Of a stretch of 34,502 nt of DNA, positions 16,500 to 25,413 are shown one piece after another. Made by a program: the position numbers and the translations under genes. The stretch covers positions 1-34,502 of the forward strand of contig JASJCJ010000091.1 in NCBI GenBank assembly GCA_030066045.1, read 5' to 3'. The notes below the pieces were generated by a model. The model did no database searches, had not been told where the DNA came from, and saw nothing but the letters and a program-made list of their open reading frames with translations. The DNA comes from Calothrix sp. MO_167.B12 (GTDB lineage Bacteria > Cyanobacteriota > Cyanobacteriia > Cyanobacteriales > Nostocaceae). The stretch's first letter is position 1. Each line of letters begins with the position of its first letter.

Positions 16500-19361
16500 A
16501 TGTCTGTATCTTCTCTGCTAAATCGATACCGTATTCCTGCCCTGCTTTTTAGTATTAGCCTGATGGCTGTATTAATATGGCATGGTAACCAGGTGTTCGA
16601 TCCTAGGGTTGCACCACTTGACCAATCTGCCAATGGTAACAGTGTGGAACTGTTAACGGCAAATTTTCCCCGCTCGCTAACCCAAAATGTCCGCAAGACT
16701 GTTTTGGATAATGGGTTAACTGTCCTCACCAAAGAGGTACATAGGAGTCCGGTAGTTACCGTACAAGTATGGTACAAGTTAGGGTCGAGCCATGAAGAAG
16801 CAGGAGTCAATGGTATTGCTCACCAACTAGAACATGTTATGTTTCGCGGTACGAAAAAACGTCCGATTCAATTTGGACGATTATTTACTGCATTGGGTGG
16901 TGAATGGAATGCTTTTACAGGCTATGACCATACGGCATATTATGAAACAGTGGAAAGGAATAAACTCTCAGCACTGCTAGAGTTAGAAGCCGATAGAATG
17001 CAGAATGCGCGAATAGATGCAGCAGATCTAGAAACGGAGAAGCGGGTAGTAATTTCTGAATTACAAGGTTACGAAAATAATGCTGATTATCGCCTCGGTA
17101 GTACTATTTTGCAAAAGGTATTTCCTAATCATGTCTATGGTTTACCCGTGGGTGGAACCAAAGCAGACGTGGCAAAGTTTAATATAGAGCAGCTGAGGAA
17201 ATATTATCGTCATTTCTACCGTCCAGACAATGCAGTTTTAGTGATTGTGGGTGATTTTAACCAAGAAAAAGCCATGAAAGTGGTACAAAAAACTTTTGGC
17301 AAAATCCCCAAACCTTCCACTCCAATGTTAGAGAAAAATATTCCTCAAACATTGGACAGTTATCAAGCTTCACCTTCTCCCGTCGTTGTACGAGAATCAG
17401 GCTCGACGGCGTTGGCACAAGCGGTATACCCCATTCCAGACCTGAATCATCCGGATATTCCAGCTTTAGATGTGATGAATTATATCTTGAGTGAAGGGCA
17501 AAACTCTCGCTTAGAAAAAGCATTAGTGACATCGGGGTTGGCGACTGAAATCAAAACTTATTTGTCGAAATTATCCGCAGGTGGCTGGTATGAGATATTA
17601 GTGAAAACATCTCCTAGCCAGGATTTATCCAAAATTGATTCTGTACTCAAAACAGCGATCGCTACATTAGCAGAAAAACCAATTACACCAGCAGAAGTAC
17701 AACGGGCTAGAGTAAAATTAACAGCCTCCCTCATTTTAAATAACCGTGATATCACTAGTCAAGGGATCCAGTTAGGTAGTGATGAAACCACTACTGGTGA
17801 TTACCGTTATACTGATAAATATTTAGCAGGTATAAGTAGCGTCACGATGGCAGATGTGCAGCGTGTAGCCAAAAAATATCTGCACCCAGAAGTGAGAACC
17901 ATCGGTTTCTTTCAACCCACATCTACCTATCAACAGGCAAAGGCAGCAATTCAACCTCATCATACATCGGTGGCAAATTTATCCATTAACCATCAGTCAA
18001 CACCAAGTAAGGGTATAGATGTAACTGAATTGTCTAAGTATTTACCACCAGTAGATCCCAGCCTAGCATCCCATCAGCAAACCCTACCTCAGGGATTCAG
18101 CTTGCCCAATGGTTTGCAAATCTTGTTATTACCCGACAGTAATACCCCTACAATCACTTTAAGTGGTTATATCAAAGCCGGTCGAGAATTTGACCCAGAA
18201 GATAAAGCTGGATTAGCTGCTTTGGTAGCAACAAACTTGATGAGTGGAACTCAAGGTAAAGATAGTTTAGCGATCGCTAATAGTTTAGCAATCAAGGGAG
18301 CTAACTTGGATTTTGAAACATATCGTGAGGGAGTACAGATTCAGGGCAGTAGTTTAAGGGACGATGTACCTGTATTAATCAAGACATTGGCAGATGTGAT
18401 CCAAAATCCGACTTTCCCCAAAAAAGAATTGTCAATAAGTCGGCAAAAAGCATTGAGCAAGTTGGTTCAAAATGCAGAAGATCCCGCAGAAGTTGCCATT
18501 AAAACCTTTGTGCAATCAGTTTATCCCAAGCATCATCCTTTACATAACTTTCCTAGTAGTACGAGTTTAAAAAATATTAGCCCTGAAGATGCCCGAGCCT
18601 TTAACGCTAAACATTACCGTCCAGAAAGTACTACACTAGTAATCGCAGGAGATTTTCAGCCAGAAAAAGTGCGATCGCTAATCGCATCAGAATTTGGCAA
18701 TTGGCAAGTTAATACATCTCCCCCAAAACTGAACTATCCAGCAGTCAATATCCCCGAGCAAATAGTACAGTTAAATCCGGTGGTGAGTGGCAAAGCCCAA
18801 GCTATTACTTACATGGGTAATACAGGGATTAAACGTAGAGATAAGAGATTTTACCCAGCCTTGGTATTAAACCAAATTTTGGGTGGCGATACCGTATCTA
18901 GTCGCCTGGGTGCAGAAATTCGTGATCGCCAAGGTTTGACTTATGGTATTTATAGTTCTGTACACGCAGGTAAGAATTTTGGTACATTTGCTATTGAAAT
19001 GCAAACTGCACCAGAAAATGCCAGAAAAGCGATCGCTAGTACCCGCAAACTTCTAGATGAAATTCATCGTCGGGGTGTCACTTCTAAGGAAATAGAGGTA
19101 GCTAAAAGTACTTTAATTAGTAATTACAACGTTTCCTTAGCTAACCCAGAGGAATTAACCAACAAAATCCTCATGAATCAAGTGTATGGTTTTCAGCCAG
19201 AAGAGTTACGCAATTTTACTAACAAAATTCAAGCTGTTAACCTCAAGCAAGTAAATCAAGCTGCCCGTGAGCTGCTGCACCCAGATAAAATTATTGTAGT
19301 TACTGCCGGTCCTGCGATCGTTGCAGATAGTAGCATGGGAGAAGAAGTAAGTAATAAGTAA
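16500..19361 (+). CDS. Two-domain M16 (pitrilysin/insulinase) zinc peptidase
   Basis: 953 residues. An N-terminal signal anchor (about 11-27) suggests a membrane-attached or exported enzyme. The first M16 module has the inverted zinc motif HQLEH (H108, E111, H112) and the distal Glu in KRVVISE (about E187). The second module (from about residue 535, LPNGLQILLLPDSNTPTITL) carries LAALVATNLM where the zinc motif should be and is therefore non-catalytic, while its R/Y-type substrate motif SSRLGAEIRDRQGLTYGIYS is kept. One chain thus holds an active and an inactive half, which close around peptides. It is followed by a TAATAAG repeat array and the cupredoxin gene. Confidence 0.93.
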   Translation: MSVSSLLNRYRIPALLFSISLMAVLIWHGNQVFDPRVAPLDQSANGNSVELLTANFPRSLTQNVRKTVLDNGLTVLTKEVHRSPVVTVQVWYKLGSSHEEAGVNGIAHQLEHVMFRGTKKRPIQFGRLFTALGGEWNAFTGYDHTAYYETVERNKLSALLELEADRMQNARIDAADLETEKRVVISELQGYENNADYRLGSTILQKVFPNHVYGLPVGGTKADVAKFNIEQLRKYYRHFYRPDNAVLVIVGDFNQEKAMKVVQKTFGKIPKPSTPMLEKNIPQTLDSYQASPSPVVVRESGSTALAQAVYPIPDLNHPDIPALDVMNYILSEGQNSRLEKALVTSGLATEIKTYLSKLSAGGWYEILVKTSPSQDLSKIDSVLKTAIATLAEKPITPAEVQRARVKLTASLILNNRDITSQGIQLGSDETTTGDYRYTDKYLAGISSVTMADVQRVAKKYLHPEVRTIGFFQPTSTYQQAKAAIQPHHTSVANLSINHQSTPSKGIDVTELSKYLPPVDPSLASHQQTLPQGFSLPNGLQILLLPDSNTPTITLSGYIKAGREFDPEDKAGLAALVATNLMSGTQGKDSLAIANSLAIKGANLDFETYREGVQIQGSSLRDDVPVLIKTLADVIQNPTFPKKELSISRQKALSKLVQNAEDPAEVAIKTFVQSVYPKHHPLHNFPSSTSLKNISPEDARAFNAKHYRPESTTLVIAGDFQPEKVRSLIASEFGNWQVNTSPPKLNYPAVNIPEQIVQLNPVVSGKAQAITYMGNTGIKRRDKRFYPALVLNQILGGDTVSSRLGAEIRDRQGLTYGIYSSVHAGKNFGTFAIEMQTAPENARKAIASTRKLLDEIHRRGVTSKEIEVAKSTLISNYNVSLANPEELTNKILMNQVYGFQPEELRNFTNKIQAVNLKQVNQAARELLHPDKIIVVTAGPAIVADSSMGEEVSNK

Positions 19362-19394
19362 TAAGTAATAAGTAATACGTAATAAGTAATAAAT
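19344..19394 (+). repeat. TAATAAG heptamer array between M16 peptidase and cupredoxin
   Basis: About seven units of GTAATAA. The array starts within the last codons of the peptidase (EEVSNK) and runs up to the next ATG, so it supplies both a C-terminal tail and the whole 31-bp spacer. The next gene has no Shine-Dalgarno sequence. Confidence 0.85.
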
Positions 19395-19878
19395 GAAATA
19401 TTTAGTGAAGATTTACAAAGTTTCCTTGAGTATTGTGGTAGTCATGGTAATTACCTTATGCTCATTTGCGATCGCAAATAATTCAGCCTTGGCAGCCAGC
19501 GCGACCGTGAATCTACTTAAGAAACCAGCAACAGAAGTAACAGTAAGCTTAGGTACGAGTGCTGGTGAACTCAAATTTGTACCCAATAACCTGGAATTTA
19601 CAACTGGGAAACGCTACAAACTGAAACTCACCAATCCCAGTCCCCAAAAACATTATTTCACTGCCAAGGATTTTGCAGATGCCATCTGGACACAAAAAGT
19701 GGAAGCTGGCAATGTGGAAGTCAAAGGAGCTATTCACGAACTGGAATTAAAGCCTCAAGCCGAGGCTGAGTGGGTCTTTGTTCCCATGAAACCAGGTAGT
19801 TATCAGCTACGTTGTACCATTGCTGGACACACAGAAGCAGGTATGATGGGTAAAATTGCCCTAGTGAGTGGAAAATAG
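19393..19878 (+). CDS. Secreted cupredoxin (plastocyanin-like) protein
   Basis: 161 residues. Signal peptide (about 1-34, ends NSALA-AS), then a cupredoxin beta-barrel. The type 1 copper ligands appear as H87 (QKHYF) and C141-H146-M151 in CTIAGHTEAGM, spaced C-x4-H-x4-M. It is probably a periplasmic or lumenal electron carrier or copper-binding protein. It differs from plastocyanin by a long insert between the first His and the Cys loop (DFADAIWTQKVEAGNVEVKG), a pattern seen in other bacterial cupredoxin-domain proteins. The methyltransferase starts three bases after its stop, so the two are cotranscribed. Confidence 0.9.
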   Translation: MKYLVKIYKVSLSIVVVMVITLCSFAIANNSALAASATVNLLKKPATEVTVSLGTSAGELKFVPNNLEFTTGKRYKLKLTNPSPQKHYFTAKDFADAIWTQKVEAGNVEVKGAIHELELKPQAEAEWVFVPMKPGSYQLRCTIAGHTEAGMMGKIALVSGK

Positions 19879-19881
19879 GAA

Positions 19882-20613
19882 ATGGCAGCGTGGTATAAAA
19901 AAGACCTTGCCTACATTCATGATATTGGTTTCCGGGACTATGCTCTCAAATCAATTCCTGGTATTTTGCAAATCCTCAACCAGAACAAAATAGATGAGGG
20001 TTTAGTAGTAGACTTGGGCTGTGGTAGTGGATTATCGGCACAAGAACTGATCAAAGCCAATTATCATGTTTTAGGAGTCGATATTTCTCAGTCATTAATT
20101 GACATTGCTCGGAAGCGAGTACCAAATGCTGAATTTTTAGTTGAGTCTCTTTTCCAAGTAGAAATTCCTCCATGTGATGCGGCAATTTCCATTGGCGAAT
20201 GTGTTAACTATCTATTTGATACAGGCAACAATACACAAAACCTGGTTAACCTGTTTCAACGCATACACAATGCTTTAGCACCCGGAGGTGTATTCATCTT
20301 CGACATAGCAGAACCAGGACAGGTAACTAATGGGAAAACCCAAAGTTTTACCGCAGGAGAGGATTGGATAGTACTGGTAGAAAAGGAAGAAAATATAAAG
20401 CAAGGGATATTAACTAGGCGAATTATTACCTTTCGCCAAGTAGGAGAACAATATAGGCGGGATGATGAAACACACCATCTGCGGTTATATCCAGCAACAG
20501 AGGTAGAAAAGCAATTACAAAAAGTTGGTTTCCAGGTAGAAACAATGGATAACTACGGTAATTTTCATCTCCCCAAGGCACACACGGCATTTATTGCTTG
20601 CAAACCAACATAA
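19882..20613 (+). CDS. Class I SAM-dependent methyltransferase
   Basis: 243 residues. SAM-binding motif I is VVDLGCGSG (42-50), motif II carries the acidic ribose ligand in HVLGVDISQSLID, and motif IV is CDAAISIGECVNYL. GGVFIFDIAEPG is the post-motif strand. The substrate is not identifiable; the insertion-poor C-terminal half suggests a small-molecule enzyme. AGGA overlapping the cupredoxin stop acts as ribosome binding site for the ATG. Confidence 0.9.
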   Translation: MAAWYKKDLAYIHDIGFRDYALKSIPGILQILNQNKIDEGLVVDLGCGSGLSAQELIKANYHVLGVDISQSLIDIARKRVPNAEFLVESLFQVEIPPCDAAISIGECVNYLFDTGNNTQNLVNLFQRIHNALAPGGVFIFDIAEPGQVTNGKTQSFTAGEDWIVLVEKEENIKQGILTRRIITFRQVGEQYRRDDETHHLRLYPATEVEKQLQKVGFQVETMDNYGNFHLPKAHTAFIACKPT

Positions 20614-20752
20614 ATTTATATATACCCCTATTTCTACTGCCCCATTCCCCAAAATAAGTTAACTTAAATATATATAGAAATTGATTCTCAACTAAACTAA
20701 ACAAACTATCCCCATCTCAGCCCTAAGGCAAAAACAACTTAACTAACTTCCC

Positions 20753-21580
20753 ATGAACATCTTCAGCAACTTAATTTCCCAACCCACTCAAGAAAAGCGT
20801 CCCAAAAGACAACGCCGAGGAATTGAAATTAAATCCCAGCGCGAAATAGAGATTATGCGACAATCTGCCAAAATTGTTGCCACAGTCCTCAAGGAAATTT
20901 CTGAGTTGGTACAGCCAGGAATGACGACTGCTGACTTGGATGCTTATGCGGAAAAACGTATCCGAGAAATGGATGCAACTCCTAGTTTTAAGGGTTATCA
21001 CGGCTTTCCTGCTTCTATTTGTTCTAGTATTAACAATGAAGTTGTACATGGAATCCCTAATGCTAAAAAAGTTATCCGTACAGGGGATGTATTAAAGGTA
21101 GATACGGGTGCTTTTTATCAAGGTTTTCATGGAGACTCCTGTATTACCATCGCCGTTGAGGAAGTAACTCCAGAAGCTGCAAAACTAATTCGTGTAGCGG
21201 AAGAAAGTCTTTACAAAGGTATTGAACAAGTCAAGGCTGGAAATTACCTACTTGATATAGCAGGAGCCATTGAAGATCATGTCAAGGCAAATGGGTTTAG
21301 TGTGGTAGAAGATTTCACTGGACATGGAGTAGGTCGTAATTTACACGAAGAACCTTCCGTGTTCAACTTCCGCACCAAGGATATGCCTAATGTCAAATTG
21401 CGTGCGGGAATGACTTTGGCAATTGAACCGATTTTGAATGCAGGTTCCAGATTCACCCGGATTTTGTCAGACAGATGGACGGCTGTCACGGTTGATAATT
21501 CCCTATCGGCTCAGTTTGAGCATACTGTGTTGGTGACAAATACTGGTTATGAAATTTTAACTGATCGGACGAAAGTTTAA
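20753..21580 (+). CDS. map: Type I methionine aminopeptidase
   Basis: 275 residues; removes N-terminal Met from new proteins in the cytoplasm. The dinuclear metal ligands are D117 (KVDTGA), D128 (FHGDSC), H191 (TGHGVG), E225 (AIEP) and E256 (QFEHT). [20 protein letters not shown] is the substrate region. An N-terminal basic extension of about 25 residues ([10 protein letters not shown]) precedes the catalytic domain, a feature of one of the several MetAP paralogs in cyanobacteria. It has its own upstream region of 139 bp. Confidence 0.95.
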   Translation: MNIFSNLISQPTQEKRPKRQRRGIEIKSQREIEIMRQSAKIVATVLKEISELVQPGMTTADLDAYAEKRIREMDATPSFKGYHGFPASICSSINNEVVHGIPNAKKVIRTGDVLKVDTGAFYQGFHGDSCITIAVEEVTPEAAKLIRVAEESLYKGIEQVKAGNYLLDIAGAIEDHVKANGFSVVEDFTGHGVGRNLHEEPSVFNFRTKDMPNVKLRAGMTLAIEPILNAGSRFTRILSDRWTAVTVDNSLSAQFEHTVLVTNTGYEILTDRTKV

Positions 21581-21607
21581 GAAAATATTAAGAGCTACTT
21601 CTATCTA

Positions 21608-21663
21608 ACCTCACCCTCGCTTTTTACTGCGTAAAAATCTTTCCCTCTCCTTATTAAGGAGAG
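21608..21663 (+). repeat. 56-bp repeat identical to an inverted copy at 32237-32292
   Basis: ACCTCACCCTCGCTTTTTAC, then a GCGTAAAAATCTTTCCCT block, then CTCTCCTTATTAAGGAGAG. All 56 bases match the reverse complement of 32237-32292. Confidence 0.9.
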
Positions 21664-21842
21664 GGATTTGCGCTCTTGACAGGGTGTTGTGTAAGTTGGC
21701 AAACTATCACATTCTAATTAACCTGGGATTCGTTGATGGTAGATAGTTGATTGTGTGTAACTGTTCAAACCATCACAACCCCTGAGAACCCCTAACCTTT
21801 CCCAGACAAGATGGAAGTGGAACACTAAGGGGAGGGGAAAAG

Positions 21843-22616
21843 ATGTATTTTAACCTATTTATCAGTTCCACTATTGGAATTTTTGTTTCCGTACTTCTAG
21901 CCTTTGGAATTTTCCAATGGTTACATATCCCTGTGGGTAATTTATTAGATTGGATTATTGGTGGTGCCAGTTTTTGGTGGTTATTGGTAATTGTCACAGT
22001 CCCGTGGAATATACACTTTCAAGCCAAGGAAGTGTTAGCAGAAGCAGAACAATCCACTAAAAAGAACATTCCCGTAGATGAAAAACAACTTAATTATGTT
22101 CAGGTATTGTCAAAGCGATCGCTACTGCTTGCCATTGGTTTACACTTAGTATCAGCACTTGGTCTTTACATCCTAGCGGTGACTGGTGTGAGTGCAGTAG
22201 GATATCTTGGTTCTGGTGCGGCTTTACTATTAACAGGTTTACGTCCAGCCATTAGCGCGTATCAGTATTTATACGCCCGTTTGACAATGATTCGTCAAGA
22301 GTTTAAATATCCCCGGGAAGACATTGTGGAATTGCGTCACCGAGTACAAACTGTGGAAACAACCGTCAAACGCTTAGAAGAACAACTCAACCCAGATAAT
22401 TCTCATTCATTAACTAGTAAACAACAAAGAGATACAGAAGAAACTCGCAAAGCTTTAGCGCGAATAACTGCAAATGTAGAACAATTACGCGCCACCAATC
22501 AAAAAGAACACGAAAGTTTATCTCGGGAAGCCAGACAAGCCATTGCTCAACTTTCCACCGATGGACAATTTTTGGAGCATGTGCGGGAAATTATCCGCTT
22601 TTTCAAGACAGCATAG
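21843..22616 (+). CDS. Conserved membrane protein with C-terminal coiled coil
   Basis: 257 residues, function not recognised. Two hydrophobic helices at about 5-28 and 36-58, two more at about 90-112 and 115-135, then a long charged coiled coil (about 155-250, with RHRVQTVETTVKRLEEQL and a second helix TRKALARITANVEQLRA). It might tether something to the membrane or scaffold a complex. A strong GGGGAGGGG ribosome binding site precedes the ATG. It ends directly at the GGAGTGA repeat array. Confidence 0.75.
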   Translation: MYFNLFISSTIGIFVSVLLAFGIFQWLHIPVGNLLDWIIGGASFWWLLVIVTVPWNIHFQAKEVLAEAEQSTKKNIPVDEKQLNYVQVLSKRSLLLAIGLHLVSALGLYILAVTGVSAVGYLGSGAALLLTGLRPAISAYQYLYARLTMIRQEFKYPREDIVELRHRVQTVETTVKRLEEQLNPDNSHSLTSKQQRDTEETRKALARITANVEQLRATNQKEHESLSREARQAIAQLSTDGQFLEHVREIIRFFKTA

Positions 22617-22618
22617 CT

Positions 22619-22755
22619 GGTGAGGGAGTGAGGGAGTGATGGAGGGAAGGAGGGAAGGAGGGAAGGAGGGAAGGAGTGAAGGAGTGATGGAGTGAAGGAG
22701 TGAGGGAGTGAGGGAGTGATGGAGTGAAGGAGTAGGTGCGGGGTTTCCCCGCCCA
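22619..22755 (+). repeat. GGAGTGATGG/GGAAGGAGG array plus GC-rich hairpin
   Basis: 22619-22732 contains purine-rich 8- to 9-bp units (GAGGGAGTGATGGAGGGAAG and relatives). GCGGGG-TTT-CCCCGC follows at about 22738-22753. The same array-plus-hairpin order is seen at 10774-11100. Confidence 0.85.
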
Positions 22756-22765
22756 GAGTCAGAGA

Positions 22766-22925
22766 AGTATTTTCATCCTTGGTTGTGTACAAACTTCCAT
22801 GTAGACGTGCTAAGCGTGGCTTCTTGGAGAGTGAGGCTAGCTTGAAAATAGTTAATCAGCGCGGAGTTTGTAGAGGCGCATTGCGTGCGCTCTTGAGGAG
22901 TTAGTCACAAAGCATTTTCATCAGC
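22766..22925 (-). repeat. 160-bp composite dispersed repeat, copy 2 (inverted)
   Basis: The reverse complement runs ATGAAAATGCTTTGTGACTA ... GAGCGCA-CGCAA-TGCGCCTC ... ATTTTCAAGCTAG ... GTCTACATGGA ... GTTTGTACACAA ... GATGAAAATAC, in the same order as 15477-15640. From here to 23088 I see no other element, only the presumed promoter of the Psb32-like gene. Confidence 0.85.
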
Positions 22926-23088
22926 AGGTTGTGGGATTTTCCCCTGGGGGACTAGGTTCAAACATTTTCCCGGGAGCATCCCAATTTTTCAAAAATATGC
23001 GGTAGTGGGAGCCAGAAAGCGGTTGACTTCCGCGCAGAGGTACTAGTTTTCGGTATACTTGGTGGAAGTTTGTTTTAAGAATTTACCT

Positions 23089-23826
23089 ATGAAACAGCTC
23101 CTCAAGCAATTATATTACTGGCAAAAATATATTTACCACAAGCTAATTATATTATTGGCGATCGCAATGTCAATGGCATTGTTTACCACACCAGCTTTGG
23201 CGACGGGTTTGTATGATATGCCTACTCTGAAAGCTGGGGATTCTACTTGGATTGTAGATGAAGCAGAAGTACTCAGCCGGAGTAATGAAGGTAGCATTAG
23301 CAATACCTTGAAGGAATTGGCTGACCAAACTGGCAATGAAGTAAGAATAGTAACTATTCGTCGTCTTGATTACGGGGAAACACCTATCAGTTTTACCCAA
23401 GCACTGTTTAAAAAATGGTTCCCTACACCAGAAGCACAGGCGAATCAAACCTTGTTAATGGTTGATACACTGACTAATAGTCCAGCAATTGTCACAGGCG
23501 ATCGCATCAAGTCTTTGATGTCCGATGAAATTGCCGAGAGTGTAGTATCGGAAACATTAATGGCACCATTGCGAAATGGGAATAAATACAATCAAGCCTT
23601 TTTTGATGCGAGCGATCGTATAGTTGCTGTATTATCAGGACAACCCGATCCAGGTCCACCAGAAATTGTTGATAATGTACAATTAGAATCTAATTTTGTG
23701 AAGGCGGATGAAGTGGATCGAGGTAATGCAACCGCTTGGGTAATAGGATTATTGGTTGCTGCCACTATCATTCCGATGGCAACCTATTATATTTACCAAG
23801 TCAACCAACCCTCTTCTGAAGGATAA
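23089..23826 (+). CDS. Psb32-like TPM-domain protein (photosystem II maintenance)
   Basis: About 245 residues from the ATG at 23089; an upstream TTG (23059) would add ten residues that do not resemble a signal start. A signal peptide (about 1-38, ends PALA-TG) is followed by a TPM domain (TWIVDEAEVLSRSNEGSISN, then VRIVTIRRLDYGE, NQTLLMVDTLTNSPAIVTG) and a C-terminal membrane helix (about 217-236). This layout matches Psb32/TLP18.3, which faces the thylakoid lumen and helps repair photosystem II after light damage. Convergent with the next gene across 29 bp. Confidence 0.85.
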   Translation: MKQLLKQLYYWQKYIYHKLIILLAIAMSMALFTTPALATGLYDMPTLKAGDSTWIVDEAEVLSRSNEGSISNTLKELADQTGNEVRIVTIRRLDYGETPISFTQALFKKWFPTPEAQANQTLLMVDTLTNSPAIVTGDRIKSLMSDEIAESVVSETLMAPLRNGNKYNQAFFDASDRIVAVLSGQPDPGPPEIVDNVQLESNFVKADEVDRGNATAWVIGLLVAATIIPMATYYIYQVNQPSSEG

Positions 23827-23831
23827 AGTAA

Positions 23832-23848
23832 GGTGGGCACTGCCCACC
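23832..23848. terminator. Bidirectional terminator-like hairpin between convergent genes
   Basis: GGTGGGC-ACT-GCCCACC, a 7-bp stem, sits between the two convergent stop codons. No long T-run follows in either direction, so termination may be weak; the motif also resembles a dispersed repeat. Confidence 0.5.
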
Positions 23849-23855
23849 CTACTCC

Positions 23856-24245
23856 CTAATCTTGTATATATTCTTCCCCTGATACTAAAGCCATTTCCGC
23901 TTTGGTAAATTCTCTACCCAGATAAGCTGCATGGTCGAACATAGTTACTGGACAGGGTTTGGTTTTCTCAAATAGTTCTACACACAACTCCTTGGCAGTC
24001 CTACCAGTATAAACAGTGGTGTGAGTTCGTTCTACTTTACCACGGGCGGGAATTACCTTTCCTGTTTCTGGATCGACAGCCAAACCACGCTCATCAATTA
24101 TATTGGTAAAATGCTTGGCACAAATAAGACTAGCTTCCCGATCCAGATAAATAATAAAATAGCCATTAGGATCGAGGTCAATGTGACGCTGAGATAAGCG
24201 ATTATCTATCTGTGCTAAATTTTCAACTGTCAAATCCATAGTCAT
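23856..24245 (-). CDS. DUF4346-like cyanobacterial protein
   Basis: About 129 residues from ATG 24243-24245 (a second ATG is two codons on; an upstream TTG at 24281 is less likely). The core DLDPNGYFIIYLDREASLIC, HFTNIIDERGLAVDPETGKV, YTGRTAKELCVELFE and the end FDHAAYLGREFTKAEMAL match a domain I recognise from cyanobacteria as DUF4346, found alone or at the end of larger proteins. Biochemical role unknown. The repeated GRTAKEL and DHAAYLGRE motifs are the family signatures. Confidence 0.75.
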   Translation of the reverse strand: MTMDLTVENLAQIDNRLSQRHIDLDPNGYFIIYLDREASLICAKHFTNIIDERGLAVDPETGKVIPARGKVERTHTTVYTGRTAKELCVELFEKTKPCPVTMFDHAAYLGREFTKAEMALVSGEEYIQD

Positions 24246-24894
24246 AATCAAAACAATTTTATGCAAACTTGTGACTGGCAATCTTTAACTATGTAAAGTT
24301 GTCAGCTTCAGTCATGGTTATATGAGGGATACTACATATTTAAGTGTAGTAGTTTGTTTACACCAAATCATCCCGATTTTGGTAATACTTTCGGGATTTG
24401 CTTGTATTTGATTTCCAGTAGACCGAAAATTTTGGGAATTTGAGGAAATAGTCAGGGTTTTAGCCGACGTTTTTGGGCTGATGATTGCGATACGCGGAGC
24501 GTCAAGTTTTTGATGCTCAGATTGTATTAACTCCCGAACAAGGAGTAAATCTGGTGACACAAATGTAGCAATCCCAGCTATGGCAGGTTCATCAAACAAA
24601 ACAGCTATATATCTCAAAAGCTTCTAGGACTCCAGCAAATTAGTTTTTAGGGTCACAGCTCCCCAACTTCTTGAAGAAGTCGGGGAGCTAAACAATCGTG
24701 ACTGGTCAAAATTAATGGGACAGACCACTAGTAGTTCATCGCATTAATTTTGAAAGGCTGCTGTAGTTAGGGTTCCAAAGCTCACTTCCTTACAGCAGGG
24801 AGCGAGACGCTCCCACTACAATTGTTTTACCCCTCAGAACTAATGCGATAGACCACTAGAAACTGTATTAAGTTTTAATGCAGATTCAAATCTA
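24246..24894. other. Spacer with hairpin repeats upstream of the DUF4346 gene
   Basis: No convincing gene; a 99-codon minus-strand frame at 24318-24617 starts at TTG and has no family motifs. Repeats: AGCTCCCC-A-ACTTCTTGAAGAAGT-C-GGGGAGCT (24657-24689), GGGAGCG-AGA-CGCTCCC (24798-24814), and AGACCACTAG twice (about 24723 and 24851), each near an ATCGCATTAAT block lying in opposite orientation. The last may be the ends of a small degenerate element. Confidence 0.6.
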
Positions 24895-24897
24895 AGG

Positions 24898-25197
24898 CTA
24901 AAAGACACTTGTGGCACTACTTTTAGCTGCACTGGGACACTCTGTGTGAGCTTGTCTAGGATTAGGCGATGTAGTGATAGGAGGCAGTTTTTTGAATTTA
25001 TCACTACTAACATCTAAACCCAATTCTGGAAACATAAAGACTAGTTCAATAACTGTTTTTAACAGCGTCAATACAACTAATATGCGCTGTATAAGTTTCC
25101 ATGAAATAAATGGATAATTTGTTGGAGCTTTAGATTTAGACTGCTCTTCTAATTTTTTATTCCCATTCACTCTCCTACATTTGTTAGATTGTTTCAT
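24898..25197 (-). CDS. Small hypothetical single-pass membrane protein
   Basis: About 99 residues from ATG 25195-25197 (a GTG five codons upstream is possible). A basic N-terminus (NKCRRVNGNKKLEEQSKSK) precedes one hydrophobic segment (LIQRILVVLTLLKTVIELVF), followed by a Pro/Ser-rich tail. It is divergent from the STAND ATPase gene, separated by a spacer with direct repeats. I do not recognise the family. It may be a genuine accessory partner or a chance frame; the membrane helix after a positive cluster favours a gene. Confidence 0.45.
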   Translation of the reverse strand: MKQSNKCRRVNGNKKLEEQSKSKAPTNYPFISWKLIQRILVVLTLLKTVIELVFMFPELGLDVSSDKFKKLPPITTSPNPRQAHTECPSAAKSSATSVF

Positions 25198-25263
25198 GAT
25201 GTCTAATTTCACTCGACAATTCTATTCTGAAATATGGGTTACCTGAGAAGAGTTGTAGAAAAG

Positions 25264-25345
25264 CCTGACTTATGACTGACTTTTCTCCTATGCAGAAATT
25301 ATGCCGGACTTATGACTGACTTTCACTGACTTTCACTGACTTTCT
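25264..25345 (+). promoter_or_regulatory. Direct repeats upstream of the STAND ATPase gene
   Basis: GCCTGACTTATGACTGACTT (25263-25282) recurs with one change at 25303-25322, exactly 40 bp away, about four helical turns. Two more ACTGACTTTC units follow (to about 25344). Because the downstream protein has an N-terminal HTH domain, these could be operator sites for autoregulation. That is inference; slipped-strand expansion of a spacer repeat is the alternative. Confidence 0.5.
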
Positions 25346-25413
25346 TAAATGACCTATGAAAATTCCGGTTTGTGATGCAAAATAATTGTTGTTGCTAATA
25401 AGTATAGCGAGCT

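Noticed and set aside
22547-22792. 81-codon minus-strand frame of SLLHSFPPS-type repeats
   Set aside because: Antisense translation of the GGAGTGA array; similar to the frames at 10770-10964 and 2770-3009.
24318-24617. 99-codon minus-strand frame
   Set aside because: TTG start, no recognisable motif, no ribosome binding site; kept only as a spacer note.
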